This document shows, piece after piece, positions 43,447-54,531 of a stretch of 64,000 bases of DNA. Made by a program: the position numbers and the translations under genes. The stretch is from contig NC_051095.1 of assembly GCF_901709675.1 (NCBI RefSeq), positions 7,467,956 through 7,531,955 on the forward strand, written 5' to 3'. Every line of letters starts with the position of its first letter. Positions within the stretch are counted from its first letter, which is position 1. The DNA comes from Syngnathus acus (Eukaryota; Chordata; Actinopteri; Syngnathiformes; Syngnathidae). Under the pieces are notes generated by a model. That model worked only from the letters and a program-made list of their open reading frames with translations. It was not told where the DNA came from and searched no databases.

Positions 43447-46400
43447 TCAGGCAATGAGGTTGGTTACGTTCTGCAGGGCGGCAGCACTCCGATTCATAGA
43501 ATGCTCATGAGGGAATAATTCTCGCAGGAGGAATGACAAGAGCATCTAAAAAAAAAAAAAAAAAGACAAAAAAACTAAATAGAATGTGCAATAAACTTCC
43601 ACATTGCATTCCTGATTATAACATAGTAAAAACTCAACATGTTGAAAGCCTCATCTGAATCCTCACTACTTATCGACTTTAAAACCCTAATCAAGAATTC
43701 AACTTTTAAACATTTAACCTTGTTCCAAACCCAAATTTCGTGACAAGGATAATGACATTTGAACGTTACTTACATAAACGAGTGCTTTGTTGTTCTGAGT
43801 GTCCTGAAAGAGATTGAAAACGGTCTCCATGTCCGTCTTCTTGAGGACCAGATAGTGCGAATCTACCAAGAGTGAGGGGGAAGAACATTAAGGTTGGAAT
43901 CAATCACTCATTTACACACCAATCGCTTTAAAGAGATTTTGAGTTGACTCTTTACCGATTGCCGTCCACTACATAAAATCTCTATCAAATGAGGAACGAA
44001 TGTAAATTGAGGTGGGGCGAGGTGCCTACATCGAGCGCTGATGAGGTGGTGCGCCCGCTCTCGAGTCTCGCTTTTTTCCTCATCTGTGCGAGGGGGTGGC
44101 GGCGAAGCGGCCGCGGGGGTCTGCGGCCACGCTTTGTCGCACAGAGTTTGGATGTACGCCGCCATCTGCTCCTCGCTCGGGTTCATTCTGTTCAAGAAGG
44201 AGTTGACTTTCCTGCAAAGACCATTGGCGTCAGAAGACGGCGGGACGCAAGCAGCGGGGAAGTGGAGACCACACTCACTTTTTCAAAATGGGCATGACGG
44301 GTTTCAAAATGGCGTCAAATATGTTAATGAGAATGGAGTTTCCTATGAAGACAACAACAGGGTTAGTGGAGCACGTGGAAGCGTCACACCAAAGGGGAAG
44401 CGAGACTGACAGGTTAGTCGCTGGGCTTTCCTATTAAAAGGAACAAACCTGAAATTTCTTTGAGCAGATCAAAAATGGCTTTGGTGGCCTCCAGCCGCTC
44501 CCAGGTGCCTTGACTTCTCGCACACTGTGGCTCGTCCCCCCTAGCCGAGAGTGCCTGCTCCTTCCCTTTGGATTTGTTACTCCCGCAGGACACCCTGGGG
44601 CTTGTCTTCTCCTTCTTAGCCCTTTAGAAGCCAAACAACCAAGTCAGTCAACATTTTATACTTACTTCTAGTAGTTTAACAACAGGTAAAAAAAGAAGCT
44701 TTATGGTACATGTTTTCAGTGTTTTGCCAGCATCTTGTGCAGTTACAAATCCCCCTATGGGGCGGGGCATCAATTATTGGCAGATTTTTTTGCTGTCTCA
44801 ATTTATTCTCCCAATTAGTGGAGCAAGTAGTTAAGGGTTCGCAAACCTGGCATTGAAATGAAACCACGACGGTCCATTGGCGGCATCCTCCCCGTGAAGG
44901 CCTCCTTCTCGACTACAGCTTGGCGCATACTCCAACTCCTCGTCGCTGTTGTTTTTGGCAGAGGCCAGAGAGTCTTGCGATCTGGATCGGGTGAGTCCCC
45001 TGAGGATCATTTTAAAGTGCGCTAAAGGATCCTCAAAATCCTCCCCTTTTTCCTGGGAACAGCTTCCGCTGGGAGAGTCTGAGCCTAAAGACGGGCGCCG
45101 TTCCTTTTCAGTTTCTTCAACGTCTCTCTCGGGCGTCTCGCACGAGGAGATGACGATGGTGGGATATGAAACGCCAGTAGCGGTGCAGCTCGTCTCAGAG
45201 GAGCTGCGAAAGGTCTCCGATCCTTCTGCTGTTGTGAGGATTTCTTTGGAGGTTTCCTTTGGCAGAGTTGAGCTCTGGAAAGATAGTCAACTTGGGTTCA
45301 AGCAGCATGGACTAAAACAGACACAAGACTCATTTTGGAAAGACAATATCCAGTTTTGGGTCCACGATCGGACTTGAGCTTGTCCTCACTCTAAAAATTC
45401 AGCAGCCCAAAAGAACTGCTATTTTACCACTTTTGGGTGACAAAAAGTTGATTTAACATCTTCGGGCTCCTTTAAAGGCAATTTGGCTTTTCCAATCCTC
45501 TCAGCATGTGAAGCACTTCATTACTTACAAAACAAAAAAAACACTCACTTAGTTCCACAGAGTGTATTCGAGTTCGAATTTCCCCTAATGTCTCTTGGGT
45601 GTGTAATTTCTATTACACTCAATTATTCCTGAGCAAAACCAATATGATAAAAAAAAAACAAAAAACAAAACATGTTTGCTTGTTTATGATAAAGACTACG
45701 TCTTACCCGTGAGAAATATCTCAAATAAATTATCTGGGCATTGTAACTGGTGATTAAAGCATTTTTACTTAAGCAGTTTTGCCCCTGCAAACACATGGTG
45801 CACTGTGTATCCCCTACAGACACGTCAAAATATTAGTTTATTTGCTCGTCCCCCCCGCCACCACCACCCCCACCTCATTCCCTTCACTGCTTCTCCGCTG
45901 TGTGCATGCGGCGCATTGCGAGATCTCAGCGGGACAATACAAACAACCGGCATAAAAATACTGTCCGAGCATGAGTGGCTCTTTTGATGACTTTGGGTGC
46001 AGCCTAGTCCTTGTTCAGAACAAATCAAACAGTGTCTGGCATTCAAGTGCGGGTCACTTCAGCAAGGCGCTGTAAGATAAAACAAGATATACTGTCTACA
46101 TTTGGACTTGAGTGACAATATAAAGCTGCATTGAAATGTTTTTTTTTCATAAAGTCTGATTTTGGGGTGGCAAGTAAACTGCATTTCCCACTATATCGCC
46201 AATAATATTATTTAATATTACCAACATTTTGGACATTTGTGGTCTGGTAATGTTTCTTTCTGGATTACATTTTTACTACATACGTGTCCATTGTCAGTCC
46301 ATTTGATAAGGTCACAAAGACTAAACCAGTGTTGTCATGAAATACCTCAAATGAACAATGTTACCTCTTCGTCTTCTTGCCCGGGTGTCAGGAAGTAGGC

Positions 46401-49400
46401 CAAGCCGCTCAGCAGGCCCCAAACGCCTCCGTAATGCTGCTCTTCATTTAGCAGCTTGTCCAGTGGACAGAGGAACTGGAACACTGGTTGCGTGTGTCCA
46501 ATCAGGGTGTCAGAAATTAATTCCTGGCAAGGAAAATAAAAACATGAGTCAGGACTAACACATTTCAAGTGATTTTTTCTTAATGTCACCTGAAGAAAGT
46601 ACTCCACGGAAACTTTTGCTTCTTCTTTGGCCTCGTCACTGACCTCCAGCTCGTTGACCTCCAAAATACTGGACAAGCTGGTGGAGTCCTGGAAAAAAAC
46701 ACAAAGTGTTCTGAACCCAAAACTGAGGTTTGATTCAAATGATTGGCTTCAAGCAAAAGATCTGATCCGCGAGATGTGGAGCATTCCCATTTACCTGCCA
46801 CCTGTTTCTGAAATAGATGACATCCGTGTAGGTTTTCTTGATGTCCCACTGTAGGTTCTCAGGGCTGTCCCTCTCCTCCAGGTGAACTGTGAAGATTAGC
46901 TCCTCATTTTGCCACTCAGCCTGCAACGAGAGAGCGAGACTGGAAAAAAAAACAAAAAAAAAACCACACCTACTCAAGAACAAGCATTCACAGAGCCTCT
47001 GCTGACAAATAACAGACCCCGCAGGACATTCCAGACTGTCAGTGATATTTAGAACTCACATGAGGGATGCTGACAGCCCAGCGGCCGACGCGCCACATTT
47101 CATAAGACAGCTTGAATTCCATCATGTCCTCTTGGACGCTTGTCAGGTAGTTCTCCAGATCGCTGTCCTCCTAATGGGGTTTGGCCACAAATCAAAAATG
47201 AGTCGGCCAGGTATGGCAAAATCACTCCCTAGTTACTGTATTGTCTCCTACATTCGTGTTTTACATCCTTTATTGAGCCAAGACACGTAAACCAAAACAT
47301 CCCTACGTCAGAGTGGGCTTTAACACAACTAAAACGTCGACTATTTAGATGGCAGCATTTGCTAGCGATTAGCAACGAATGGGGAAGCCCAACCCTTTCA
47401 GAGTCGTGCTGGCTGTGCACGGAGCCTTCCCGGCTGCTGACTTCGTCTTCATTGGATGCTTCTCCCTGGGCGGCCATGATCCTCATGACCAACTCCTGCT
47501 CCAGCTTTTTCATCATCTTCTTCTTCTTAGCCTTCTTAGTCTTCATCTTGTCCACAAATTTGGACCAGCCCGCCTTTAACTTGTTGCCTGAGTTGTAGAT
47601 TAGAAAACATGTGGACAGATGTGAATGTGAATAAACAGAAGCAGGCCCCTGTGCTTTTATTAGAAAGATTAGACGCAACGAAGTCTACTTTGACCTTGCA
47701 ACAAATGTGTTCCGATGCATAACTTTGCAGTAAGACGCCTGATAAATGATCCAACATGCTCATGATGTGCATACAAATACATCTTATTAGGCCGCTTGTT
47801 TGTACACATGATGTAAACTCGGGGTGGTGGTGTTGCATAAATATGCGCAAGGCTCATTACTAGCGGATCGTTATTTGCTTTATTTCACTCCATGTCGCTG
47901 CTGTGACGCCGCCAAATAAATGAGTTGATATTAGCCGCTTGGACAAACAACGGAGAAACTAATTAAAGCGTGAAAGGCCCGCTAGTACAAACATGTCACA
48001 AATAAAGACAACAGCACGCGGCTACTGATTAAACCGGTCCTGTGTTCACAATACAAATAAGAATAAATGAGGCCATCTGCGCTTCCTGATGTCGCTGTCA
48101 TCTTCCCAATTGAAAACAACCTTTCAATGAAATATGCTTTTCCTCAAGGTTGCAATAGGAATAAAATTCAACCTTGTCCTGACTTGCCCATCCTTCTCAT
48201 CTAACCATGCTACTTTGATTTGCAGCTAGCAGCACAAATTCAATTCAAATGTGTTTGGGAACCCAAGAAACGGTTCCATTGGATGACTTTGTGAGAAGTT
48301 CCTGCGCTTGCAGATGTTTACATCTGTCATTCCCAACAACTGGAGCATTTATTGTTTTCTCAACTGAATATATGAGAAGAAAATTTTATCTGAACTGTGT
48401 CCTTGCGTGCACTTTTTTTTTTTAACAGTATCTCTCATTTTTCTTAAAGTGCTAGTGCTGCCTCATCGATCAAAAGGTTTTTATGTAGTCAGCATGTCAT
48501 TTTGACAAATGTTAGCAAACCTACTGCTCGCATTTCATCATTTCTAATTAGAAATAGTTCCAGACTATTAGGAAAAAAAACATTCAATAAGCACGATACA
48601 GTTTCATGATATGTATCACGGTTTTTCAGTCTTCATGGATATTGACATGATGTGAACGTGTGCCTGTTGGGCATTCACCCACTCATTGTCATAAGCGTAT
48701 CCAACTTCCAAAGTGCAGCTAGGGTCAAATAGAAGCTGGCAGACTTGGCAATTAATAAGTTTGGTTGAACATTTGGATGTTTCAATCAACAATGTTGACT
48801 TCTCTTTTGTGTGACCTTGTCAGCTTTTCACTAAATTTCAGCCGTGGAATAAATACATAAAATGAAGCTTCCAACTTGAAACCGACCTTTACCCTTGCCC
48901 TTGATCCTGGTTCTGGTAGACTCTTCCATTCCTTCCATGTTTCTACAAAAACAGAGAAAAGGCAGTCAGTATGCACAAACGCCTACCGATGATAACAACC
49001 CAGCGAATCAAGCCGTGCGTGGAGTGACGGCGGCAACTCGCATATGAGCGCTGTCGTCCTCCTGCGAAGTCAGAGAGGCTTGATCCGGGTCAGAAGCGCT
49101 CAGCTCTTCCGTAGAACTTTTTGCAGAGACGCTGTCAAGCTGGCTCACCACCAGCTGGTTCAAGTTGTCAGGGTCAGAGAGCCATGTCACCAACAGGCCC
49201 AAACCTGAGGGGGGGGGGGGGGGGGGGTTTAAAAACACTCACTCATTCACCAACACTTAACTGTGTACAAGGGGGGGAAAAAAGCTGAATTTAACTGTGG
49301 CGTGATTTCCCACGATATTGTAATCCATTTGTGGCACCGGTACAAATTTTGAAGCAATCTTTGTTTTAAGGGTGTTAAAAGTATCATGCCACGTTTGACG

Positions 49401-52400
49401 GTTTATAATCACCAAACCAGCTAAGTTATGTTATACAACAATCTCTGCAAAATGACTATCTTGTTTGCCACCACATTGTTAGTGCAAGCGATGTACATCT
49501 GTGAGGACGCACATCTGACGCAGAAAAATTAAAATCCTTTTGAGCAATAAACTCAAATTAAGCGACAAAAAAAATGATTAATTGGCCAGTCCAAGTGGGC
49601 GGATTAGTACTCATATTAGTTTGAATTTATCTTTTCTTGTGTCAAAAACAAATCATATTGCAGCTTAATTATGCAAATGAGTTGCGAGTAAAGACGATTT
49701 GTTATTTTGTGTTGAAAACAACACAAAGACTGTACACATTCAAAACAGTATGATGGGCTGCTAATGTATTGTACAGTCCCAAACAAATGGCACAAATCTC
49801 CCTCTTTTTTATTTTTTTAAGTGCCTCCAATCAATCAAAGCCCTTGGGCTAATTACAACTGACAGAAACAGCATTAATGTTTTTGCCACGCGATACTGCC
49901 AACTCAATTATGCGGCATAAATGTTTCATCAATACTTCTTTGGGTGCAAGCCAACAGAAATAGAAGCAGCCTGCACTTGGGCGATAATTCTTCAATTATG
50001 GCCATAAAAGGCTTTTGTTGTACAAATAAATGCAGTGCAATCGCAAAAAACTTGCACGAGACCAAACGATTGAGATTTTATGTTGTGGTTTTAAACGACA
50101 CGTTCTTACCCTTCAATGCAACAATCTCAGTCAAAGCACAACGGGCCAATTGTTGGCCCCACAGGTGCTCAGGCAGCAGGTTCCGTACCAGAGCGTCCGA
50201 GAGCTCGCGGAGCAGCGCCATCTCCTCGGCGCGGCAGCTCAACAAAAGATCCCTGACGATCAGAAAAACAAGATCTCAGTAAAAAGCATCCCCGGATTAA
50301 TAATTGACCCGCAAAGCTATATATCAAAAAAAATCCTACGTGCTAAATCGTCAGCATGCCACTTTTAAAACATCTTTTCGTCGGGAAAACAGCTATCACT
50401 GCAGGTAAAATCCAATAAAGCGCGGTAAATTATTCATGGACGTAAAACATCCGGAGGTATTTATAGGCACGTTATTGAGAGCAAAGAGCAGCTGAGGCAG
50501 CAATATTTTTTTGGGGGGGGTAAAATAATGCACAGCACAGCCTCCAGCACAGCAAGCCGCACATGAATTTTAATTTGGTGGGATTTGGAGCCCCATTCGC
50601 CATTGAGCAGTGTTCCCAAGGCACTTATTTTACACGAGAGAAATTTCACAGCCCCAAGGAAAAATGTCGCAAACTGTGTTCATGCTGAAATGATATACTG
50701 GCATAAATTCAGTAGATTACAGTCATAATTATTGAAAGGGGGGGAAGGTTCATCAATTTAACATAATTATATTAAGGTCAGTAGCACTGTGCGCTAATAT
50801 GTGAGCTCATGGACTCATAAAATGTAAAAATTCCCTTGTGAGAGTATGCTTAAAACCATCCAAATTCAACTCGTGAGGTTCTGTTCACCTGTCGGGCTGC
50901 TTGGCGTCATGCAAGTGCTGCGTAAGAATGCGAATGGAGCCCACCGCCACTTGGCACACGTCTAAGTCCCGCGTGTGCCGGATAATGCTGTCGATGACGG
51001 AGTCAAATTCCACGGCCATCGCCCGGCGCAGCGGCTGGCGTTCGCACGGCTCCGGAACGTGGTACCACGGCAACACCAGCCGAGCGTAGGCGCAATGAAA
51101 CACTGCGGAGACGCACACACACACAACAAAATTCAAGGGAAATAAACAGGTAAAGCAAAGGTCAAGAATCTTTAAACAAGTGCAAAATGTTATGTATTGG
51201 GAATATGATGAATTTTGAGAACGTAAAAATAAAACCATCCTAGACTCTTTCAATAGAAAGTGGATCGATGAAACAAAAGTTAATTTTTTTTTTACATCTT
51301 CCTGTTAATCATCTGACAGGGACAACGTGCGGACAAATACATCATGAGGACAAAAGAACAAACCAAATTTACAAGTGTTTTGATTTTACGAGGACACTAA
51401 TCGTGGTTACAAGCGCCATTATTTTCCCACTCAAAGTTAGGACTTCCGCTGCGGCTGAGTCGTAAAGAGACATTTATTAAGGGCGCTGTCGGTGAAGCAT
51501 GCAAAGCAGGCATGTTACTTCCCGTTCAAGCTTATCCGATAACACAATCTTTTTGGTAGGTGGGGTATTCCCTCTTTTATTCCTGGATGCCCCTCCTAAA
51601 TGAAAGTAACATGACCTCCTTGAAGTGTGTCAAGTCACAACACGACACTGCATTTGCTGCCATAACACAACGAGAAGAGAATCGACCACAACCGCCTTGA
51701 TTCAAATACTTTTTGAAAAAAAAAAAAGACGATTTTTGAGATTCGTGCTAATATTTGATTTGCATACTTTCTGAGAGTGGGATTTTTCGAATGTAAATTT
51801 TAACATCAGATCAATAAAGTTTGGGGAAAACTGCATGAAACCACTCACCGTGCTGTAGAGATTTTTTGACATGAGGATAGCGGCACCCAAGCGAGCCTCC
51901 GGAGTCCATGTCGTCCTGTTCTGAAGTTAGTAAGTCGCTACTCAAGCACTGCTCAAGAGACTCCTAGGGGGGAAAATGAAAGGTCAAGAGGGCCACGAGC
52001 TAGACTTCAATATTCCACTTGCCCAAGAAATGTATGGTAATAAGTTAAACATGTAAGGAAAGCTATGGATACATGTCCAATGTCAGTATTTCTTTCTGAG
52101 AGTTTTCTGTTTTTCATTTTGTCCACGACAACAAGACATAAATCACAATACAATACTCAAAAATAAACAAAAAGACTTAAACTAGTTTGCCTTGTACATT
52201 GCAGAAAATGCAAATATCAATCATTAAATGAAGTTCTTGTATTTCTGATTTAAAAAAGAATAAGTTACTTTCATGCTTGTTCAGTATTTTACTAGTGTTC
52301 CACAGATAGTTAAAAATCGAACAGGTTTAAAACATGTGCGAGAACATCGCGTGAGTACTTGGCAACATATTTTCTGCCTGGCTTTACTCAACTATTTGTA

Positions 52401-52718
52401 CGTCGTTACTTGCCAGCACAAGTCTAACCGTAAATTATTAGGGATTGTTATTACTAGCGTTTATTGGTTCACCTGCAAAGGGTCGTCGTCGGTTTGCGTG
52501 CTGCTTTCCCGGCCGCTATTGGCTAGCAAAAGCGGCGTAGAAAGGCAAAGGAAGAAGAAACAAACAAAATACTGAGCGAGAGTTCGACCAGAGTCGGTCA
52601 AGTACCAAAGCAGGCCCAGCGTCACCGCGATGGACACGCGCCATCCAAACATCTTTTCCTCGTCCTTCCCCACCTTCTCCTCCTCACCACAGCCTCGCTC
52701 GGCCCCGAGTCCGAACAT
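43447..52718 (-). CDS. sorting-nexin-like protein: membrane segments, PXA, PX, Nexin_C (17 exons)
   Basis: Exons, 5' to 3' on the minus strand: 52473-52718, 51849-51963, 50889-51102, 50110-50252, 49042-49204, 48893-48942, 47394-47587, 47060-47170, 46795-46920, 46590-46688, 46365-46523, 44847-45274, 44449-44621, 44279-44342, 44030-44211, 43774-43862, 43447-43545. They sum to 2655 nt (884 aa), closed in frame. Two hydrophobic stretches (residues about 27-41 and 48-67) suggest an ER-anchored N-terminus. PXA spans about 115-265 (LPWYHVPEP, LREL.D.LVRNLLPE, WLSDPDNLNQL). A Lys-rich patch follows near 325-350. A degenerate PX spans about 405-545 (RWAVSIPH, WDIKKTYTDV). Nexin_C spans about 725-880 (NPSEEQMAAYIQTLCDKAWP, LVYMLLSFLLRELFP). 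This resembles the SNX13/14/19/25 class but without an RGS domain, as in SNX19. A second ATG at 52650-52652 has better context (A at -3) and would give 862 aa. Proteins of this class tether ER to endosomes or lipid droplets. The orthologue is not identified. Confidence 0.82.
49209..49227. repeat. poly(G) run forming a splice-acceptor pyrimidine tract
   Basis: Nineteen G on the plus strand, which read as C19 followed by TCAG on the minus strand, directly before sorting-nexin exon 49042-49204. Confidence 0.9.
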
Positions 52719-54288
52719 GGAGCGAAAGGCTGCCCCCTCGCTCCGATAGCATCGCGAAATCAGGTGGCGAAAAGAGGACGTTAGCGAGCCCAAGTCGGAA
52801 AACACAAGGAAGGCAGGAGAGAAGCAGTAAAGTTTGGCAAACGGACTACTTGAACGCCGCGCTGTGATTGGCTGAGCCAAGGCCGCGTGGCACTTCAAGG
52901 GGAGGGCGTCACCTACAGGTTTTTTGGTGTAACTACGAACAATTTCTTAATTTCTTTCGGGATTGATTAGCGTGTGTTTTCCCCACGCCATGAATACATT
53001 AAAAAATACTGAAAAAAACGTATCTTGTAATTGACACGAGGAGAAATACACAAAGCTACTTGCAAGAGGTCCTGCGAGCATTTTTGATGGATTGGTCTCA
53101 AATTGGATAGGATTGATAATTGCCAGCTACGGAAAGTCGTTTGAGAATGTGCAGTATCCCATATCCCAATAAATACATAATCCAACTGTACTAGTATGCC
53201 TTTTTCTTTTCTTTTTTGCCTAATTAGGCAAATGAGCATACGTGCAGAACGACCAGAGCACTGTCGTAATACCAAACCAACCTTTGCCCTCAATAGTAAG
53301 ACAATTGAGTGTCCAAGTAGGATCTCAAATAAATAATCAAAACGATTTTATTAGAATTCACTGGAAAAAAGTGAATGATAAAATTCTGCCAGATAATAAC
53401 TAGTGCTTAACTATTAATACTAGAAGTGCACAAATGTCTGATTTGACATCTTTAACTCACTGGCGGGCATCTGCTCAAGCACCTGCCCTTTTGCCTTGGA
53501 TGAGAAACGTGCCCTTTCCACTGGAGACCATTTTTTTTCTTACTCATCAATGTTTAAATGAATAAATAAATAAATAAATAAATAAATGTTTTCTGAGAAC
53601 TGCACCCTTGCATTAATCTACACCACTTAGCACTGAAATAAAATAAATTTAACAGAACCAACAGTAGAACCTTTGGGGACACCAGGACAAGTAGGATATC
53701 TAGGATGAGATGTGTTAAAATAAAAAATAAAAGATGAAAGTCGTCTGTTCCATTAATGGAAGCTTGGCAGAAGATAAAAGTTCAATTCAAACTTGTGAAA
53801 TAATTCCCATTGCAACAAGTAATCCCGACCCTGCCACTCATGACTCTAAATCTGTCGGTGCAAATTCAGACTTTCTGGCAAACTGACAGGTGCTAAAGTG
53901 TCTTGGATGTTACGCAATCCGCCGGCTCAACCTTGACGGCTGATCTTGGGTCACCCCCAAATACAATCAGAAGGTGCCAAAGTAGTTGCACACAGAGGGG
54001 TGTCCAAACATGGAGGAGGGGCAATAAAGCAAAATGTAGAGGATTTTTGTTTTGTTAGCAAATTTTAAAATCATAACACTCTTCTACTCCATAAAAACAT
54101 CAAATATAAGCAATTGAATATTGTGTACAGACCTAAGCAGTTTTTGAGACTTTTTGCCCCACTTCAATAGACATTATACTATGATGTTAATAGAGATATT
54201 AATCATAAAATAAATTACATTTTTATATATGCCGTAGGCTGCTAAAAAAACAACAAGACTAGGTAGGCTGTCCACTGAATAAGTTTAC
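52719..54288. other. intergenic region: sorting-nexin promoter side and slc25a5 3' flank
   Basis: No gene was recognised. Just upstream of the sorting-nexin start is a CpG-bearing stretch with a CCAAT-type word (GATTGGCTGA at 52865-52874). An (AAAT)n tract lies at 53557-53587. Confidence 0.5.
53557..53587. repeat. (AAAT)n microsatellite
   Basis: About seven AATA units, directly visible. Confidence 0.9.
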
Positions 54289-54294
54289 TTTATT
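54289..54294 (-). terminator. slc25a5: poly(A) signal of the ADP/ATP translocase gene
   Basis: TTTATT on the plus strand, about 240 bases past the translocase stop on the minus strand. It is the nearest canonical signal. Confidence 0.6.
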
Positions 54295-54531
54295 TCTCTT
54301 CTTCAAGCAAAGTTCCTGCATTAAGCGGACAACGACATCGAGGTGTGGGCCAAAAAACAGCGCGACAAAACAAAAACATGGGCCAAGAGTGCATAGTTTT
54401 GAACCCCCCCTCCCTCGCCCACCCCCTTGCCACAACTAGTAGCCAAATACTAGTTGGTCCCTTATAAATATATTGCAGCATGTCAGTCCATCCTAATGTA
54501 CAAGATATGCGAGAGTGAAGATGAAAAACAA

